Shown piece by piece: positions 50,726-59,869 of a stretch of DNA of 64,000 nucleotides. The notes beneath the pieces are model-generated. The model ran no database searches. It saw only the letters and a list, made by a program, of their open reading frames with translations, and was not told the origin of the DNA. The DNA is taken from NCBI GenBank assembly GCA_937889545.1, contig CALAOT010000105.1, positions 1-64,000 on the forward strand, written 5' to 3'. How positions within the stretch are numbered: the stretch's first letter is position 1; every line of letters starts with the position of its first letter. The DNA comes from an uncultured Opitutaceae bacterium. GTDB taxonomy: Bacteria > Verrucomicrobiota > Verrucomicrobiia > Opitutales > Opitutaceae. The position numbers and the translations under genes are program-made.

Positions 50726-51616
50726 ATGATCCTCCTGCTTGCCGCCTCGTTCATCTGGGCGTTCTCGTTCGGCCTAATCAAGGAGAGGCTCGCAGGGCTC
50801 GACCCGACGGCGGTCGCCGTGCTGAGGCTGGCCGTCTCGCTTGCCGTTTTCACCCCGTTGTTCCGGCCCTTGCGGATGGGGGCGGCGCCGGTACTTCGGC
50901 TGGCGCTTATCGGCGCGGTCCAGTTCGGCGCCACGTACGTCCTGTACCAGCGCTCGTACGCCCACCTCCATGCCTACGAGATCGCCCTTTTCACGATCAC
51001 GACGCCGATCTTCGTGGCGCTGATCGACTCCGCCGTCGAGCGCAGGTGGCGGAGGCGCTACTACGCGGCTGCGGCACTCTCCGTCGCGGGCGCCGGCGTG
51101 GCCGTCTGGAGGTCCGTGGGCGACTCGGGCATCCTCGGAGGCTTCATGCTCGTGCAGCTCTCGAACCTCTGCTTCGCCGGAGGCCAGGTGGCGTGGAGGC
51201 GCGAGCGGTCAAGGCTTCCCCTGGAATTGAGCGACGCGTCGGTCTTCGCACTCCCCTTCTCAGGCGCCCTTGCGCTAGCGCTCTCGGTCTCGCTGTTCAC
51301 GACGGACTGGCACTCGTTCGCCGCAACCCGGGCCCAGTGGGCCACGATCGCCTACCTGGGCGCCATCGCATCGGGCGCCGGCTTCTTCCTGTGGAACGTC
51401 GGCTCGACGCGCGTCAACGCCGGCACCCTCGCCGCATGCAACAACGCCAAGATCCCGCTCGGGATAGCCTGCGCGCTCTTGGTGTTCGGCGAAAAGGCCT
51501 ATCTCGCGCGCGTGCTGGTGGGCGGCGCCCTGATGGCTTTGGGGGTCTGGATCGCCGGGAAAAGGCCGGCCGGCGAGCCCCGGTCACGGCGGCGGCCCGG
51601 CGAGGCCTCCCGGTAG
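50726..51616 (+). CDS. DMT-superfamily transporter (EamA)
   Basis: A 296 aa inner-membrane protein with ten predicted helices arranged as two EamA repeats. The first repeat starts ILLLAASFIWAFSFGL, and the second contains YLGAIASGAGFFLWNVG. Members export amino acids, nucleosides or other metabolites, but the substrate cannot be told from sequence. The gene starts 27 bases after the ABC permease and ends five bases before the convergent adenosine-deaminase-like gene. The C-terminus is Arg/Pro-rich. Confidence 0.9.
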   Translation: MILLLAASFIWAFSFGLIKERLAGLDPTAVAVLRLAVSLAVFTPLFRPLRMGAAPVLRLALIGAVQFGATYVLYQRSYAHLHAYEIALFTITTPIFVALIDSAVERRWRRRYYAAAALSVAGAGVAVWRSVGDSGILGGFMLVQLSNLCFAGGQVAWRRERSRLPLELSDASVFALPFSGALALALSVSLFTTDWHSFAATRAQWATIAYLGAIASGAGFFLWNVGSTRVNAGTLAACNNAKIPLGIACALLVFGEKAYLARVLVGGALMALGVWIAGKRPAGEPRSRRRPGEASR

Positions 51617-51620
51617 CCGG

Positions 51621-53054
51621 TCAGCGGAAGTCAAGGCCCCACGTCCGCTTCGCGTAGCCATAGGCGACCGGCTTCACCGATGCGAGCGAGCCGAGCGCCC
51701 CTTCGATCGGAGCCGTGCCGTACTTCCCCTCGAAGGTCGCGATCCGCTGGTCGAATTCGGAAAGGAGCCTCGCCTTAACGTCGGGCTGGACAAACGAGCG
51801 GGCGAGCGAATCGCGGCCCATCTTCAGGATTTCCCCCCACGACAGGTGGAACAGGGTGACGGCCGTGTAGTACTCGTCGGTCATGTTCGAGTCCCACATC
51901 CCCCGGTCGTCGGTGTTGAGGCAGACCGGGACGCCGGTGCGCAGGTATTCCGGGAACGGATGGGCGGAGAGGTCCGGGACATAGCCCAGAAGGCGATTTG
52001 AGATCAGGTTGACCTCGACCAGCACGCGGCGTGTCTGCTGCATGAGGAGAAGCGTATCGGGATCCTTGATCAGGTTGATGCCGTGGCCGATCCTCGAGGC
52101 GCCCAGGAGCAGGGTGTCGCGGACATGCCTGTCCGGGCCGTCCATCTCTCCGGCGTGGATCGAGAGCGGGAGCGTCGGGTAACGCGCGCGCATCCTGCGG
52201 AATGTATCGAGAAAGCGCGAGGGGTAGCCGTACCCGTTCTCCTCGATTCCCGCCATGTTGAGCCCGACCCACAGGTCGCGGTGGGCGTCGACAAAGGCGT
52301 AGGCCTTGGCTAGCCGCATCTCGGCATCCGGGGAGAAGCGAAGGATGGTCGCCTGGAACCGGATGGTCACCCCGGTCGACGCGGCGTCCGGCATGGAAAG
52401 GCGCCTCTTGACGAAGGCGACCGCCGCCTCGTCCGGAATGGCGTTGCCGTCGTTGTCGACCATCCCGTCGAGCACGAACTGCGTCTCGACGTAGGCCAGG
52501 TGCTCGGCGCCGAACGCCTTCATGTTCTCGACCAGCAGCTCCGTCGCCAGGGGAAGGCACTGGTTGAGCTGGGCGAGCCGGGGCCAGATGCGGGAGAAAA
52601 ACTCGAGCCTGCCGTCCCCGGCGCCGTCCAGCCTTGTGCTCGCGCACCAGCCGACCCTTTCCGCCGGCGTGAGCGAGGCAAGGGGGACGAACTGCGCCTT
52701 CGCCGGGCCGGGGAGCATGTCATAGGTCTTGCGCCGGATCGTCTGGAAAAGCGCCCTGGGGTCCACCGAGTCCGAAGCTCCGGAGAAGTGGGTCCGCGTG
52801 TAGAAGGTCTCGCCCCCGTTCCGGGCGGGGTCGGTGCAGATCGCGTACATCCATTCGGCGCGGTTGGATCCGGCCGCGTGGTTGTGGAGATCGCCGCCCT
52901 TCGGCATGTCGTACAGAAACGCGTAGAGCTGTGCGGGCGTCGCCCCGGCGACGATTTCGTCAAATCGGTGGCCGAAGTCCGAGGCGCGCCCGCTCGGGGC
53001 AGCCAGGAACGCCAAGGCCATGGCCCATACCCAGGTCATGTTTCGTGCACGCAT
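51621..53054 (-). CDS. Exported adenosine deaminase-like amidohydrolase
   Basis: A 477 aa protein from ATG 53054 with a signal peptide (WVWAMALAFLAAPSGRAS). The adenosine/AMP deaminase zinc and catalytic residues are present: DLHNH, the His/Glu pair in IHAGEMD, HG in IGHGINL and the Asp pair in LNTDDRG. It is larger than cytosolic Add (~330 aa) and closer in size to growth-factor-type (ADGF) deaminases, which are secreted. It probably converts extracellular adenosine to inosine in the periplasm, which would feed the AzgA-like permease nearby. An ATG at 53039 is an alternative start. Confidence 0.9.
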   Translation of the reverse strand: MRARNMTWVWAMALAFLAAPSGRASDFGHRFDEIVAGATPAQLYAFLYDMPKGGDLHNHAAGSNRAEWMYAICTDPARNGGETFYTRTHFSGASDSVDPRALFQTIRRKTYDMLPGPAKAQFVPLASLTPAERVGWCASTRLDGAGDGRLEFFSRIWPRLAQLNQCLPLATELLVENMKAFGAEHLAYVETQFVLDGMVDNDGNAIPDEAAVAFVKRRLSMPDAASTGVTIRFQATILRFSPDAEMRLAKAYAFVDAHRDLWVGLNMAGIEENGYGYPSRFLDTFRRMRARYPTLPLSIHAGEMDGPDRHVRDTLLLGASRIGHGINLIKDPDTLLLMQQTRRVLVEVNLISNRLLGYVPDLSAHPFPEYLRTGVPVCLNTDDRGMWDSNMTDEYYTAVTLFHLSWGEILKMGRDSLARSFVQPDVKARLLSEFDQRIATFEGKYGTAPIEGALGSLASVKPVAYGYAKRTWGLDFR

Positions 53055-53094
53055 AGGCAACGCAAAGCCTGCCGGGCCGCCCGCGCAAGACATC

Positions 53095-54456
53095 TTAGGA
53101 GGCGGCGACTACGTCGAGGTCGACCCGGGCCGCGGCACAGAGCCGCTCGATCCCGGAGCGGACAACCCCCTCCTCGAGCCCCTCGACCAGGAGCCGCAAC
53201 TTGGGCTCGGTGCCCGAGAAGCGGACGAGGACGCGGCCCCTGGCTCCAAGCTTTTGTTCGAGCGCACGGATCTCGCAGGCGAGCGCCGGCAGGGACTCGA
53301 GCGGCTTCTTCTCGCGCACGGTCAGGGCGGCCGAAAGCTGGGGGAACTTCCTGAGCACCTTTCGGAGCTCCGAGAGCGGCCGGCCCGTCTCCAGCATCAC
53401 CCCAATGACCTTGAGGGCCGCGACAAGGCCGTCGCCGGTGGGGCCAAAATCGGGGCACACGACGTGCCCAGACGACTCACCCCCGAGCGCCGCGCCCTCG
53501 GCGCGCATCCGCTCGGCCACATACCGGTCGCCCACGGCGGTCCGGATGACGCGCCCGCCGGCGGCCTCGATGGCCGCGTCGACCCCCAGGTTGCTCTGGA
53601 CCGTGACGACGAGCGTCTTCGGGGACAGGCGCCCCCGGGCCAGTGCGTCCGTCGCGAGTATCGCGAGCACCTCGTCACCGTCGAGGATGCCGCCCAGTTC
53701 GTCGCACAGCACGCAGCGGTCCCCGTCCCCGTCGTGGGCTATCCCGAGGCGCGCGCCGGCCGAGCGGACGCGCCCGGCAAGCGCCTCGGGGTGCTCGGTC
53801 CCGACGCCCTCGTTGATGTTAACGCCGTCCGGGCGGTTTCCCAGGGCCGCGATCTCGGCGCCGAGCGCTTGAAGGACCGCCGGGCTCGAGGCGCACGTTG
53901 CGCCGTTCGCCGTGTCGAGGGCGATCTTCCAGCCCCGAAGCGATCCGCTGGGCAGGATCCGCGAGGCCGCCTGGATATAGGGCTCGAGGACCGATTCTCG
54001 CGGGATCTCTCCGCGGTGCCCGCCCCGGAGCCCTGGAACGCTGCCCGGGGGCTGCAGGTGCGATTCGATCTCCGCCTCGTCCGCGTCGGTCAGCTTGGAT
54101 CCGTCGGCGCCAAAGAATTTGACCCCGTTGTCGCCCGCCGGGTTGTGCGAGGCCGTAACCACGGCGCCCAGCGCCGCGCCCCCGAGCCTGACGGCGCGCG
54201 AGACCGCGGGAGTCGGGACGATCCCGAGCGCCACGGCGCGGCCCCCTCCAAAGAGCACCCCCGCGCCAACGGCGGCAGCGAGCGAGGCCCCCGAGGCCCG
54301 GGTGTCGCGGCCTATGAGCACCTTGCCGGAGCTCACCCCCCTCGCGTCAAGCCATCTGGCGGCGGCCGCCCCGAGGCGCGCGACAAACTCCTCGTTCATG
54401 ACGGGCCCCCCGTAGGGGCCGCGCACGCCGTCCGTCCCGAAATAGAGCCGTTGCAT
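53095..54456 (-). CDS. glmM: Phosphoglucosamine mutase
   Basis: Interconverts glucosamine-6-phosphate and glucosamine-1-phosphate for UDP-GlcNAc, needed for peptidoglycan and lipopolysaccharide. The 453 aa length fits. N-terminal YFGTDGVRG, the phosphoserine loop TASHNPAGDNGVKF with Ser103, the Mg-binding DGDGDR and the phosphate-binding RFSGTEPKLR near the C-terminus are all seen. It is the last gene of a minus-strand group uppP-trpD-glmM, starting ten bases after trpD ends. The downstream adenosine-deaminase-like gene is 40 bases away on the same strand. Confidence 0.96.
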   Translation of the reverse strand: MQRLYFGTDGVRGPYGGPVMNEEFVARLGAAAARWLDARGVSSGKVLIGRDTRASGASLAAAVGAGVLFGGGRAVALGIVPTPAVSRAVRLGGAALGAVVTASHNPAGDNGVKFFGADGSKLTDADEAEIESHLQPPGSVPGLRGGHRGEIPRESVLEPYIQAASRILPSGSLRGWKIALDTANGATCASSPAVLQALGAEIAALGNRPDGVNINEGVGTEHPEALAGRVRSAGARLGIAHDGDGDRCVLCDELGGILDGDEVLAILATDALARGRLSPKTLVVTVQSNLGVDAAIEAAGGRVIRTAVGDRYVAERMRAEGAALGGESSGHVVCPDFGPTGDGLVAALKVIGVMLETGRPLSELRKVLRKFPQLSAALTVREKKPLESLPALACEIRALEQKLGARGRVLVRFSGTEPKLRLLVEGLEEGVVRSGIERLCAAARVDLDVVAAS

Positions 54457-54466
54457 GGGTCGCGCC

Positions 54467-55513
54467 CTAGTGTTCGTAGAAATCGCGGGTTTCCGCGATC
54501 TTTCGCCTCACCGCCCCTCCGAGAAGGATTTCCCGGGCCTCGCCGATCGATCCCCTCACGTCCGGCCGCGCACCCGCCACCCAGAGCGCCACGGCGCCGT
54601 TGAGCGCGATCGTGTCGGCAAGCCCGCGGGGACCGTTGCCGGCGGCCAGTTCGACTGCGGTTTCAAGATTCGCCTCGATGTCGCCGCCCGCGATGTCGGA
54701 GAACGGCGCGGCTGCCAGCCCCAATGATTCCGGCGTCCATTCCTCGCGGATCTCCCTCAGGCGGCCTGCTCCGCGGACCTTGTTCAGGGTCACCGAGGTG
54801 AGCTCATCGATCCCGCGCCCAGGGCCGATGATCCCGTGAACCGCAAGGCCGGCCCGGGTGCCGAGCGCATCGAGGGCGTCGGCGAGCTTGTCAACCAGCG
54901 CGGGCGAGGCCGCGCCGAGAAGGATGTGCGCCGGTCGGCCGGGATTCAGAAGCGGGCCCAGAACGTTGAAGACCGTGCGTTCGCCCCGCGCCGCAAGGAT
55001 CCTGCGGACGGGCCCGATCTGCTTGAACGCGGGATGCCAGGACGGGGCGAAGTAAAAGGCGTAGCCGAGCGCGCCAAGGGCCTCTCTCAGCTTTGCCGGC
55101 GGCGCATCCAGCTTCACCCCCATGGCCGCGAACAGGTCCGCGCTCCCGCATTTTGAGGTGATCCCGCGGTTGCCATGCTTCATGACAGGAACGCCGGCGC
55201 ACGCGACAACGAGGGTGGCCATGCTTGACACGTTGAAGGCTCCCGCATGGTCGCCACCGGTCCCGACGATGTCGATCGCCCGGGACGACCAGTCCCCGAC
55301 GCCCGGGTCGATTGCAAGCGCCCGGAAGGCGGCGGCGAACGCGGCAAGCTCGGCCGAGGTCTCGCCCTTTCTCGAGAGCGCGGAAAGGAATTCTGCTTTC
55401 ACGGCGTCGGACGGCTGGTCGGAGGCCAGGGCCGCCGCGGCGCCCTTCACCTCATCCTCCGCCAGGTCGCGCCCGGCGGCGAGCGATGTCGCGAGCATGG
55501 GGAGGTCGACCAT
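54467..55513 (-). CDS. trpD: Anthranilate phosphoribosyltransferase
   Basis: Joins anthranilate and PRPP to phosphoribosyl-anthranilate in tryptophan biosynthesis. A helical N-terminal domain is followed by the PRPP loop DIVGTGGDHAGAFNVSS, KHGNRGITSKCGSAD and the anthranilate-contacting FAPSWHPAFKQIGPVRR and TVFNVLGPLLNPG. The 348 aa length is normal. No other trp gene is nearby, so tryptophan genes are dispersed, at least around here. It sits between uppP and glmM with gaps of three and ten bases. Confidence 0.95.
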   Translation of the reverse strand: MVDLPMLATSLAAGRDLAEDEVKGAAAALASDQPSDAVKAEFLSALSRKGETSAELAAFAAAFRALAIDPGVGDWSSRAIDIVGTGGDHAGAFNVSSMATLVVACAGVPVMKHGNRGITSKCGSADLFAAMGVKLDAPPAKLREALGALGYAFYFAPSWHPAFKQIGPVRRILAARGERTVFNVLGPLLNPGRPAHILLGAASPALVDKLADALDALGTRAGLAVHGIIGPGRGIDELTSVTLNKVRGAGRLREIREEWTPESLGLAAAPFSDIAGGDIEANLETAVELAAGNGPRGLADTIALNGAVALWVAGARPDVRGSIGEAREILLGGAVRRKIAETRDFYEH

Positions 55514-55516
55514 GGC

Positions 55517-56404
55517 CTAATACCCCATCCGCGCGAGCGCGCAGATCCCTGCGGCCGCCGCGAAACAGTAGATCCCGAAATAATGCCAGTGGCCCCTTTC
55601 CAGCCAGCCCGAAAGCCAGCGAAGCGCGAGGAGCCCGGCGCCGAAGCTGAAGGCCATCCCGAGGAGCCCCGGCATCACGAGAGCCGCGACATCGACGGTC
55701 CCGGGCCCCGCCGCCCGGTCCCTGTAGAACCTGAGCAGCTCGCGGACGATCAGGGGCGGAGTGATCACGACCGCGAGCGCGAAGCTGAATTCCTCGGAGA
55801 CGCGCCTCGGGACTCCCAGCAGCATCCCCGTCGATATCGTCAACCCGGACCGTGAAAGCCCCCGGAACGGTCCGATGAGCCCCTGGACGGCTCCGATCCA
55901 GATGGCCGGGCCGATCGGAACGGACGATCCGGCGGACGCGGATGGGCGCGGAGGCTCCTCTGGAGCCCGGGACCGGAGCCCCGCCACGAGGATCAGGGCC
56001 CCGGCCGCGGCCAGGGAAGCGGCGACGAGCGGCAGGTTGGAGAACAGGAGCTCCACGTCCGCCCCAGGCCTTCCTCCCAGGACGAACCTTTCGACCGCGA
56101 GGATAAGGGGGACCCCGATGCATAGCGTGGCCGTTGTCGCGAGCCCCACGCGCACGAGCGCACCCCTCAGCTGGGCCGCGCTCGCGAAAAAGCTGCGTTT
56201 CCAGGATTCCCAAAAATACGCGATCATGGCGGTCATCGTCCCCGCGTGGAGCATGATCAGGAGGAATGTCATCTCGGGGCTCGATGGGTCCAGCCGCATG
56301 AGCCTCTCGGCGGCGATCACGTGGGCCGAACTCGAGACCGGGAGCAGCTCGGTCGCGCCCTGCACGATGCCCAGGACTACGATTTGAAGGATCGAGGGCG
56401 ACAT
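55517..56404 (-). CDS. uppP: Undecaprenyl-diphosphatase
   Basis: A 295 aa inner-membrane enzyme (BacA type) that recycles undecaprenyl pyrophosphate for wall synthesis. The two catalytic regions are present: VQGATELLPVSSSAHV at the N-terminus, and QGLIGPFRGLSRSGLT (family PGxSRSG, with the first Gly-containing motif slightly changed). About eight helices are predicted. The start is ATG 56404. It leads the group uppP-trpD-glmM and is divergent from rpmF. Confidence 0.93.
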   Translation of the reverse strand: MSPSILQIVVLGIVQGATELLPVSSSAHVIAAERLMRLDPSSPEMTFLLIMLHAGTMTAMIAYFWESWKRSFFASAAQLRGALVRVGLATTATLCIGVPLILAVERFVLGGRPGADVELLFSNLPLVAASLAAAGALILVAGLRSRAPEEPPRPSASAGSSVPIGPAIWIGAVQGLIGPFRGLSRSGLTISTGMLLGVPRRVSEEFSFALAVVITPPLIVRELLRFYRDRAAGPGTVDVAALVMPGLLGMAFSFGAGLLALRWLSGWLERGHWHYFGIYCFAAAAGICALARMGY

Positions 56405-56468
56405 GGCTGTGCTCCTTGGTACGCGACCCTGCCGGAGGCACAAGTCTTGTGTGCGACCCAGTGTGCGC

Positions 56469-56497
56469 TTGACGGGGGGCCCCAGCGGCCTTTAAAC
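56469..56497 (+). promoter_or_regulatory. Putative sigma-70 promoter of rpmF-plsX-fabH
   Basis: TTGACG at 56469-56474 and TTAAAC at 56492-56497, spaced 17 bases, ahead of the rpmF start at 56522. The -35 matches the consensus in five of six positions, and the surrounding ~70 bases are the only AT-containing part of a GC-rich divergent gap. Confidence 0.4.
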
Positions 56498-56521
56498 GGT
56501 GACCCTTTAACCCCGTTCACA

Positions 56522-56701
56522 ATGGCCAATCCGAAACGCAAACAGTCCAAGCGCCGTAGCGCAAACAGGCGCGCAGCCAACGCTTTCATAGCGCCGGAGT
56601 TCGCCCGGGACCCCTCCGATGGCAGCCTGTTCCGGCCTCACAGGGTGAACCCAAAGACCGGAATCTATCGCGGTCGCCAAGTCCTCAACGTTGAGGTCTG
56701 A
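56522..56701 (+). CDS. rpmF: Ribosomal protein L32
   Basis: A 59 aa 50S subunit protein. It begins MANPKRKQSKRRSANRRAAN, the family's basic N-terminal tail, and ends with PHRVNPKTGIYRGRQV. The zinc-finger cysteines of some L32 forms are absent (the C- type). As in many bacteria it is followed by plsX (37 bases downstream) and fabH, tying ribosome and fatty-acid synthesis. Confidence 0.96.
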   Translation: MANPKRKQSKRRSANRRAANAFIAPEFARDPSDGSLFRPHRVNPKTGIYRGRQVLNVEV

Positions 56702-56738
56702 GGCCTAGCCGTCCACCTCTGGCGGTACGCCGACGGTC

Positions 56739-57788
56739 ATGGCCCCCGGATCAACCGGTCGGATCGCGGTTGACGCGATGGGAGGGGACCTGGGCCCGAG
56801 CGAGGTCGTCGCCGCGGTCAAGCTAGCCCTGGTCCAGAATCCCCACCTGAACCCCATCACGCTCGTCGGTGATGAGGCGCTGCTGCGGCCCATCATCGCG
56901 CACTACGGGCTTCACCGGAGCGAAAGGCTTTCCGTCCTCCATGCCTCCGAGGTCATAACGATGGACGACAAGCCGCTCGTCGCGCTGAAGAGGAAGAGGG
57001 ACTCGTCGATGGCCCGCGCGATAGAGCTGGTCAAAGCCGGCGAGGCCAACGTCGTGGTGAGCTGCGGCAACACCGGTGCCCTCATGGCCTGCGGGACGCT
57101 GCGCCTGAGGACGATGGAAGGGGTGGCCCGGCCGGCGCTCGCCGCGGTCGTCCCAAGGGAGGGGGGGCACTTCGTCCTGATCGACGCGGGCGCCAACCCC
57201 GAGGCGAAGCCGGAACACCTGATCCACAACGCGATTCTCGGGAACCACTATTGCCGCGTCATGCTCGGGATCCACTCGCCGCGCGTGGGGCTTATGTCGA
57301 TCGGAACGGAGGATGGAAAGGGCAACTCGCTCATCACCGAGACTAACGAACTGCTCAAGCGCATAGGAGGCATCATCAGGTACGCCGGCCCGATCGAGGG
57401 GTTCCAGGTGTTCGCGGAGCACGTGGATGTGGTCGTTTGCGACGGCTTCGTGGGCAACATCATGCTCAAGAGCTGGGAGTCCCTGGCGAAATTCATCTCC
57501 GGAATGCTGCGCGAGGAGCTCAGCGCCAACCCGATGCGCGCGACGGGCGCGCTGCTGTCGAAGGGCGCCTTTGCCGCGCTCAAGGACCGGATCAACCCGG
57601 AGCGGTACGGCGGGGCGCCCCTCCTTGGGCTCCGCGGGAACATCCTCAAGGCCCACGGTTCGTCCAACCGGCACGCGATCAAGAGCGCCATTCGGGCGGC
57701 GGGCGAGATCATCAAGGCCGACATGAACCACCGGATGGAGGCCGACATCGCGCGCGCGAACGAGCTGCTGAGCGGGCCAGCGCCGTAG
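56739..57788 (+). CDS. plsX: Phosphate acyltransferase PlsX
   Basis: Makes acyl-phosphate from acyl-ACP for phosphatidic acid synthesis. The 349 aa protein starts RIAVDAMGGDLGPSEVV and carries VVSCGNTGALM, AVVPREGGHFVLIDAGAN, GLMSIGTEDGKGN and VVCDGFVGNIMLKSWE, all family hallmarks. It lies between rpmF and fabH, ten bases before fabH. Peripheral membrane association is expected from the family. Confidence 0.96.
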   Translation: MAPGSTGRIAVDAMGGDLGPSEVVAAVKLALVQNPHLNPITLVGDEALLRPIIAHYGLHRSERLSVLHASEVITMDDKPLVALKRKRDSSMARAIELVKAGEANVVVSCGNTGALMACGTLRLRTMEGVARPALAAVVPREGGHFVLIDAGANPEAKPEHLIHNAILGNHYCRVMLGIHSPRVGLMSIGTEDGKGNSLITETNELLKRIGGIIRYAGPIEGFQVFAEHVDVVVCDGFVGNIMLKSWESLAKFISGMLREELSANPMRATGALLSKGAFAALKDRINPERYGGAPLLGLRGNILKAHGSSNRHAIKSAIRAAGEIIKADMNHRMEADIARANELLSGPAP

Positions 57789-57798
57789 ACCATCCCGC

Positions 57799-58791
57799 AT
57801 GCCCGCCCGCTCCACCGTAATCCTCGGCACAGGCGCCTACGCCCCCGAACGGGTTCTCACAAACCACGACCTTTCCCGGCTGGTGGACACCTCGGACGAG
57901 TGGATCCGCGCCCGGAGCGGGATCCGCGAGCGCCGGATTGCCGCCGCGGACGAGGCCACCTCGGACATGGCGGTCCATGCGGGCCGCCGCGCGCTGGCGG
58001 ACGCGGGCGCCGTCGCCTCCGAGATCGATCTGCTCATCGTGGCGACCGTGACGCCCGACCATCCGATGCCCGCGACGGCCTGCATCGTGCAGCACAGGCT
58101 CGGCGTGCCGACCCAGGCTGCATGCTTCGACCTCAACGCCGCCTGCTCGGGATTCATATACGGGCTGGACATCGCGTGCGCGATGCTCGGCTCGGGCCGC
58201 CACAAGAAGGCCCTGGTGATCGGCGCCGAGAAGCTTTCCTCCATCGTCGACTGGAAGGACCGCGGGACATGCCTGCTTTTCGGGGACGGCGCGGGCGCGG
58301 TCGTCGTGGGAATGAGCGCCAAGCCGGGCATCGGCCTGATCGGGACGAGGCTGGGGGCGCTCGGCGAGAATACCGGCCTTCTCCAGATACCGGCGGGCGG
58401 GAGCCGCACGCCGACTTCGCCCAAGTCGATAGCGAGGGGCGACCACTTCATCAAGATGAAGGGCAAGGAGGTCTTCAAGCTGGCCGTCCGCCTGATGGAG
58501 GAGGCCGCGCGCGATATATTGGAACAACACGGGCTCGCCGCGAATCAGATCGGGCTAGTGATACCCCATCAGGCCAATCTCCGCATCATCGAGGCGATCG
58601 CCCAGTATCTCGAGCTGCCCGTGGACCGTTTTTTCGTCAACGTCGACCGGTACGGCAACACGTCCTCGGCCTCGATCCCGATCGCGCTCGACGAGGCCCG
58701 TCTGACCGGCCGAATCAAGCCGGGCGAACTGACCCTCCTCGTCGCATTCGGGGCAGGCTTGACCTACGGGAGCGCCCTGATTCGCTGGTGA
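57799..58791 (+). CDS. fabH: 3-oxoacyl-ACP synthase III
   Basis: Starts fatty-acid chains by condensing an acyl-CoA with malonyl-ACP. The catalytic triad is complete: Cys116 in LNAACSGF, His257 in IPHQAN and Asn287 in RYGNTSS. The protein has 330 aa, the normal length, and the GAGAVVVG and GAGLTYGS glycine loops. It overlaps nothing but is followed 11 bases later by the bamD-like gene; a GTG start for that gene would overlap the fabH stop. Confidence 0.96.
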   Translation: MPARSTVILGTGAYAPERVLTNHDLSRLVDTSDEWIRARSGIRERRIAAADEATSDMAVHAGRRALADAGAVASEIDLLIVATVTPDHPMPATACIVQHRLGVPTQAACFDLNAACSGFIYGLDIACAMLGSGRHKKALVIGAEKLSSIVDWKDRGTCLLFGDGAGAVVVGMSAKPGIGLIGTRLGALGENTGLLQIPAGGSRTPTSPKSIARGDHFIKMKGKEVFKLAVRLMEEAARDILEQHGLAANQIGLVIPHQANLRIIEAIAQYLELPVDRFFVNVDRYGNTSSASIPIALDEARLTGRIKPGELTLLVAFGAGLTYGSALIRW

Positions 58792-58802
58792 TTTCCGTCC
58801 TC

Positions 58803-59849
58803 ATGCCGATCCTTTTTTCCCGCCGCCTCCTGCTCCCCGTTTGGATCGCGGCGGCGTTCGCGCTGAGCGCAACCGCACGGCTGGCGGCCGAATTGGCCTG
58901 GAATCCCAAGACCGGATGGCAGGTGGAGGAGTCCGCCCTTGCGGGCCTTACCGGCGCGCAGGGCCGCACCGCCCTCGCCCTGATGAACAAGGCCCGGAGG
59001 AGCGAGGATTCCGGCAGCCGGGGCTCCGCGATCAAGGCCTATGAGAACGTTGCCTTCAAGTTCCCGGGGTCGGTGTATGCTTCGGAGGCGCTGTTCCGGG
59101 CCGGGAAGCTCCTCCTCGAGAGAAAACAGTACTACAAGTCCTTCAAGGATTTCCAGGACATGCTCCGCCGTTACCCGAACACAAAACGGTTCAATGAGGC
59201 GATCGGCGAGCAGTACAAGATAGCCAGAGCCCTCGCCAACGGCGCGCACAACCGGGCATGGGGGTTCTTCCCGTTGATAAGCAACCGGACCAAGGGCATC
59301 GAGTACTTCGAGGTCATCCTGCTCAACGCGCCGTACAGCGATTATGCGCCTCTGGTGCTCATGGACATCGCCCGCGGCGACCAGTTCATCAAGAGCACCG
59401 ACGATGCGATCGACGCGCTCGACAGGCTGGTCAACAACTACCCGCAGAGCGTCCTCGCCCCGGTCGCCTACCTCACGCTGGGCGACCTGCACGCGTCCCT
59501 CACCGAAGGGCCCAAGTACGACCAGGGGTCCACGAAGGTGGCGATGACCTACTATGAGGATTACATGATCCTCTACCCCGGGGACTCCAACATAGCGGCG
59601 GCGGCGGCGGGCGTCGACAAGATGAAGACGATCCTGGCCCAGAGCAAAATCTACATCGGCGATTTCTATTTTTACAAACGGCTGAACTTCACGGCCGCCA
59701 AGGTGTTCTACAACGAGGCGATCACGGCTTATCCGGATTCCCCGCCGGCGAAGTTCGCCAAAAAGCGCCTGGCCGAGCTCGCCGCCAGGGTATCCAAGGA
59801 ATCCGTCGGGCCCAAGGGCCCGCAGAAGAAGCGCTTCTGGCTGTTCTGA
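58803..59849 (+). CDS. bamD: BamD-like outer-membrane assembly TPR protein
   Basis: A 348 aa exported helical-repeat protein. A signal sequence (PVWIAAAFALSATARLAA) precedes several TPR units (GSRGSAIKAYENVAFKFPGS, YYKSFKDFQDMLRRYPN, YEDYMILYPGDS, FTAAKVFYNEAITAYPDSP), the architecture of BamD/YfiO, which supports folding of outer-membrane barrels. The lipobox Cys of BamD is not evident, so lipidation is doubtful. The C-terminus is basic. It sits between fabH and the LptE-like gene. The gene name follows this domain layout and context, not a confirmed orthology. Confidence 0.8.
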   Translation: MPILFSRRLLLPVWIAAAFALSATARLAAELAWNPKTGWQVEESALAGLTGAQGRTALALMNKARRSEDSGSRGSAIKAYENVAFKFPGSVYASEALFRAGKLLLERKQYYKSFKDFQDMLRRYPNTKRFNEAIGEQYKIARALANGAHNRAWGFFPLISNRTKGIEYFEVILLNAPYSDYAPLVLMDIARGDQFIKSTDDAIDALDRLVNNYPQSVLAPVAYLTLGDLHASLTEGPKYDQGSTKVAMTYYEDYMILYPGDSNIAAAAAGVDKMKTILAQSKIYIGDFYFYKRLNFTAAKVFYNEAITAYPDSPPAKFAKKRLAELAARVSKESVGPKGPQKKRFWLF

Positions 59850-59869
59850 ACGCGACAAGGAGGCGCCCA

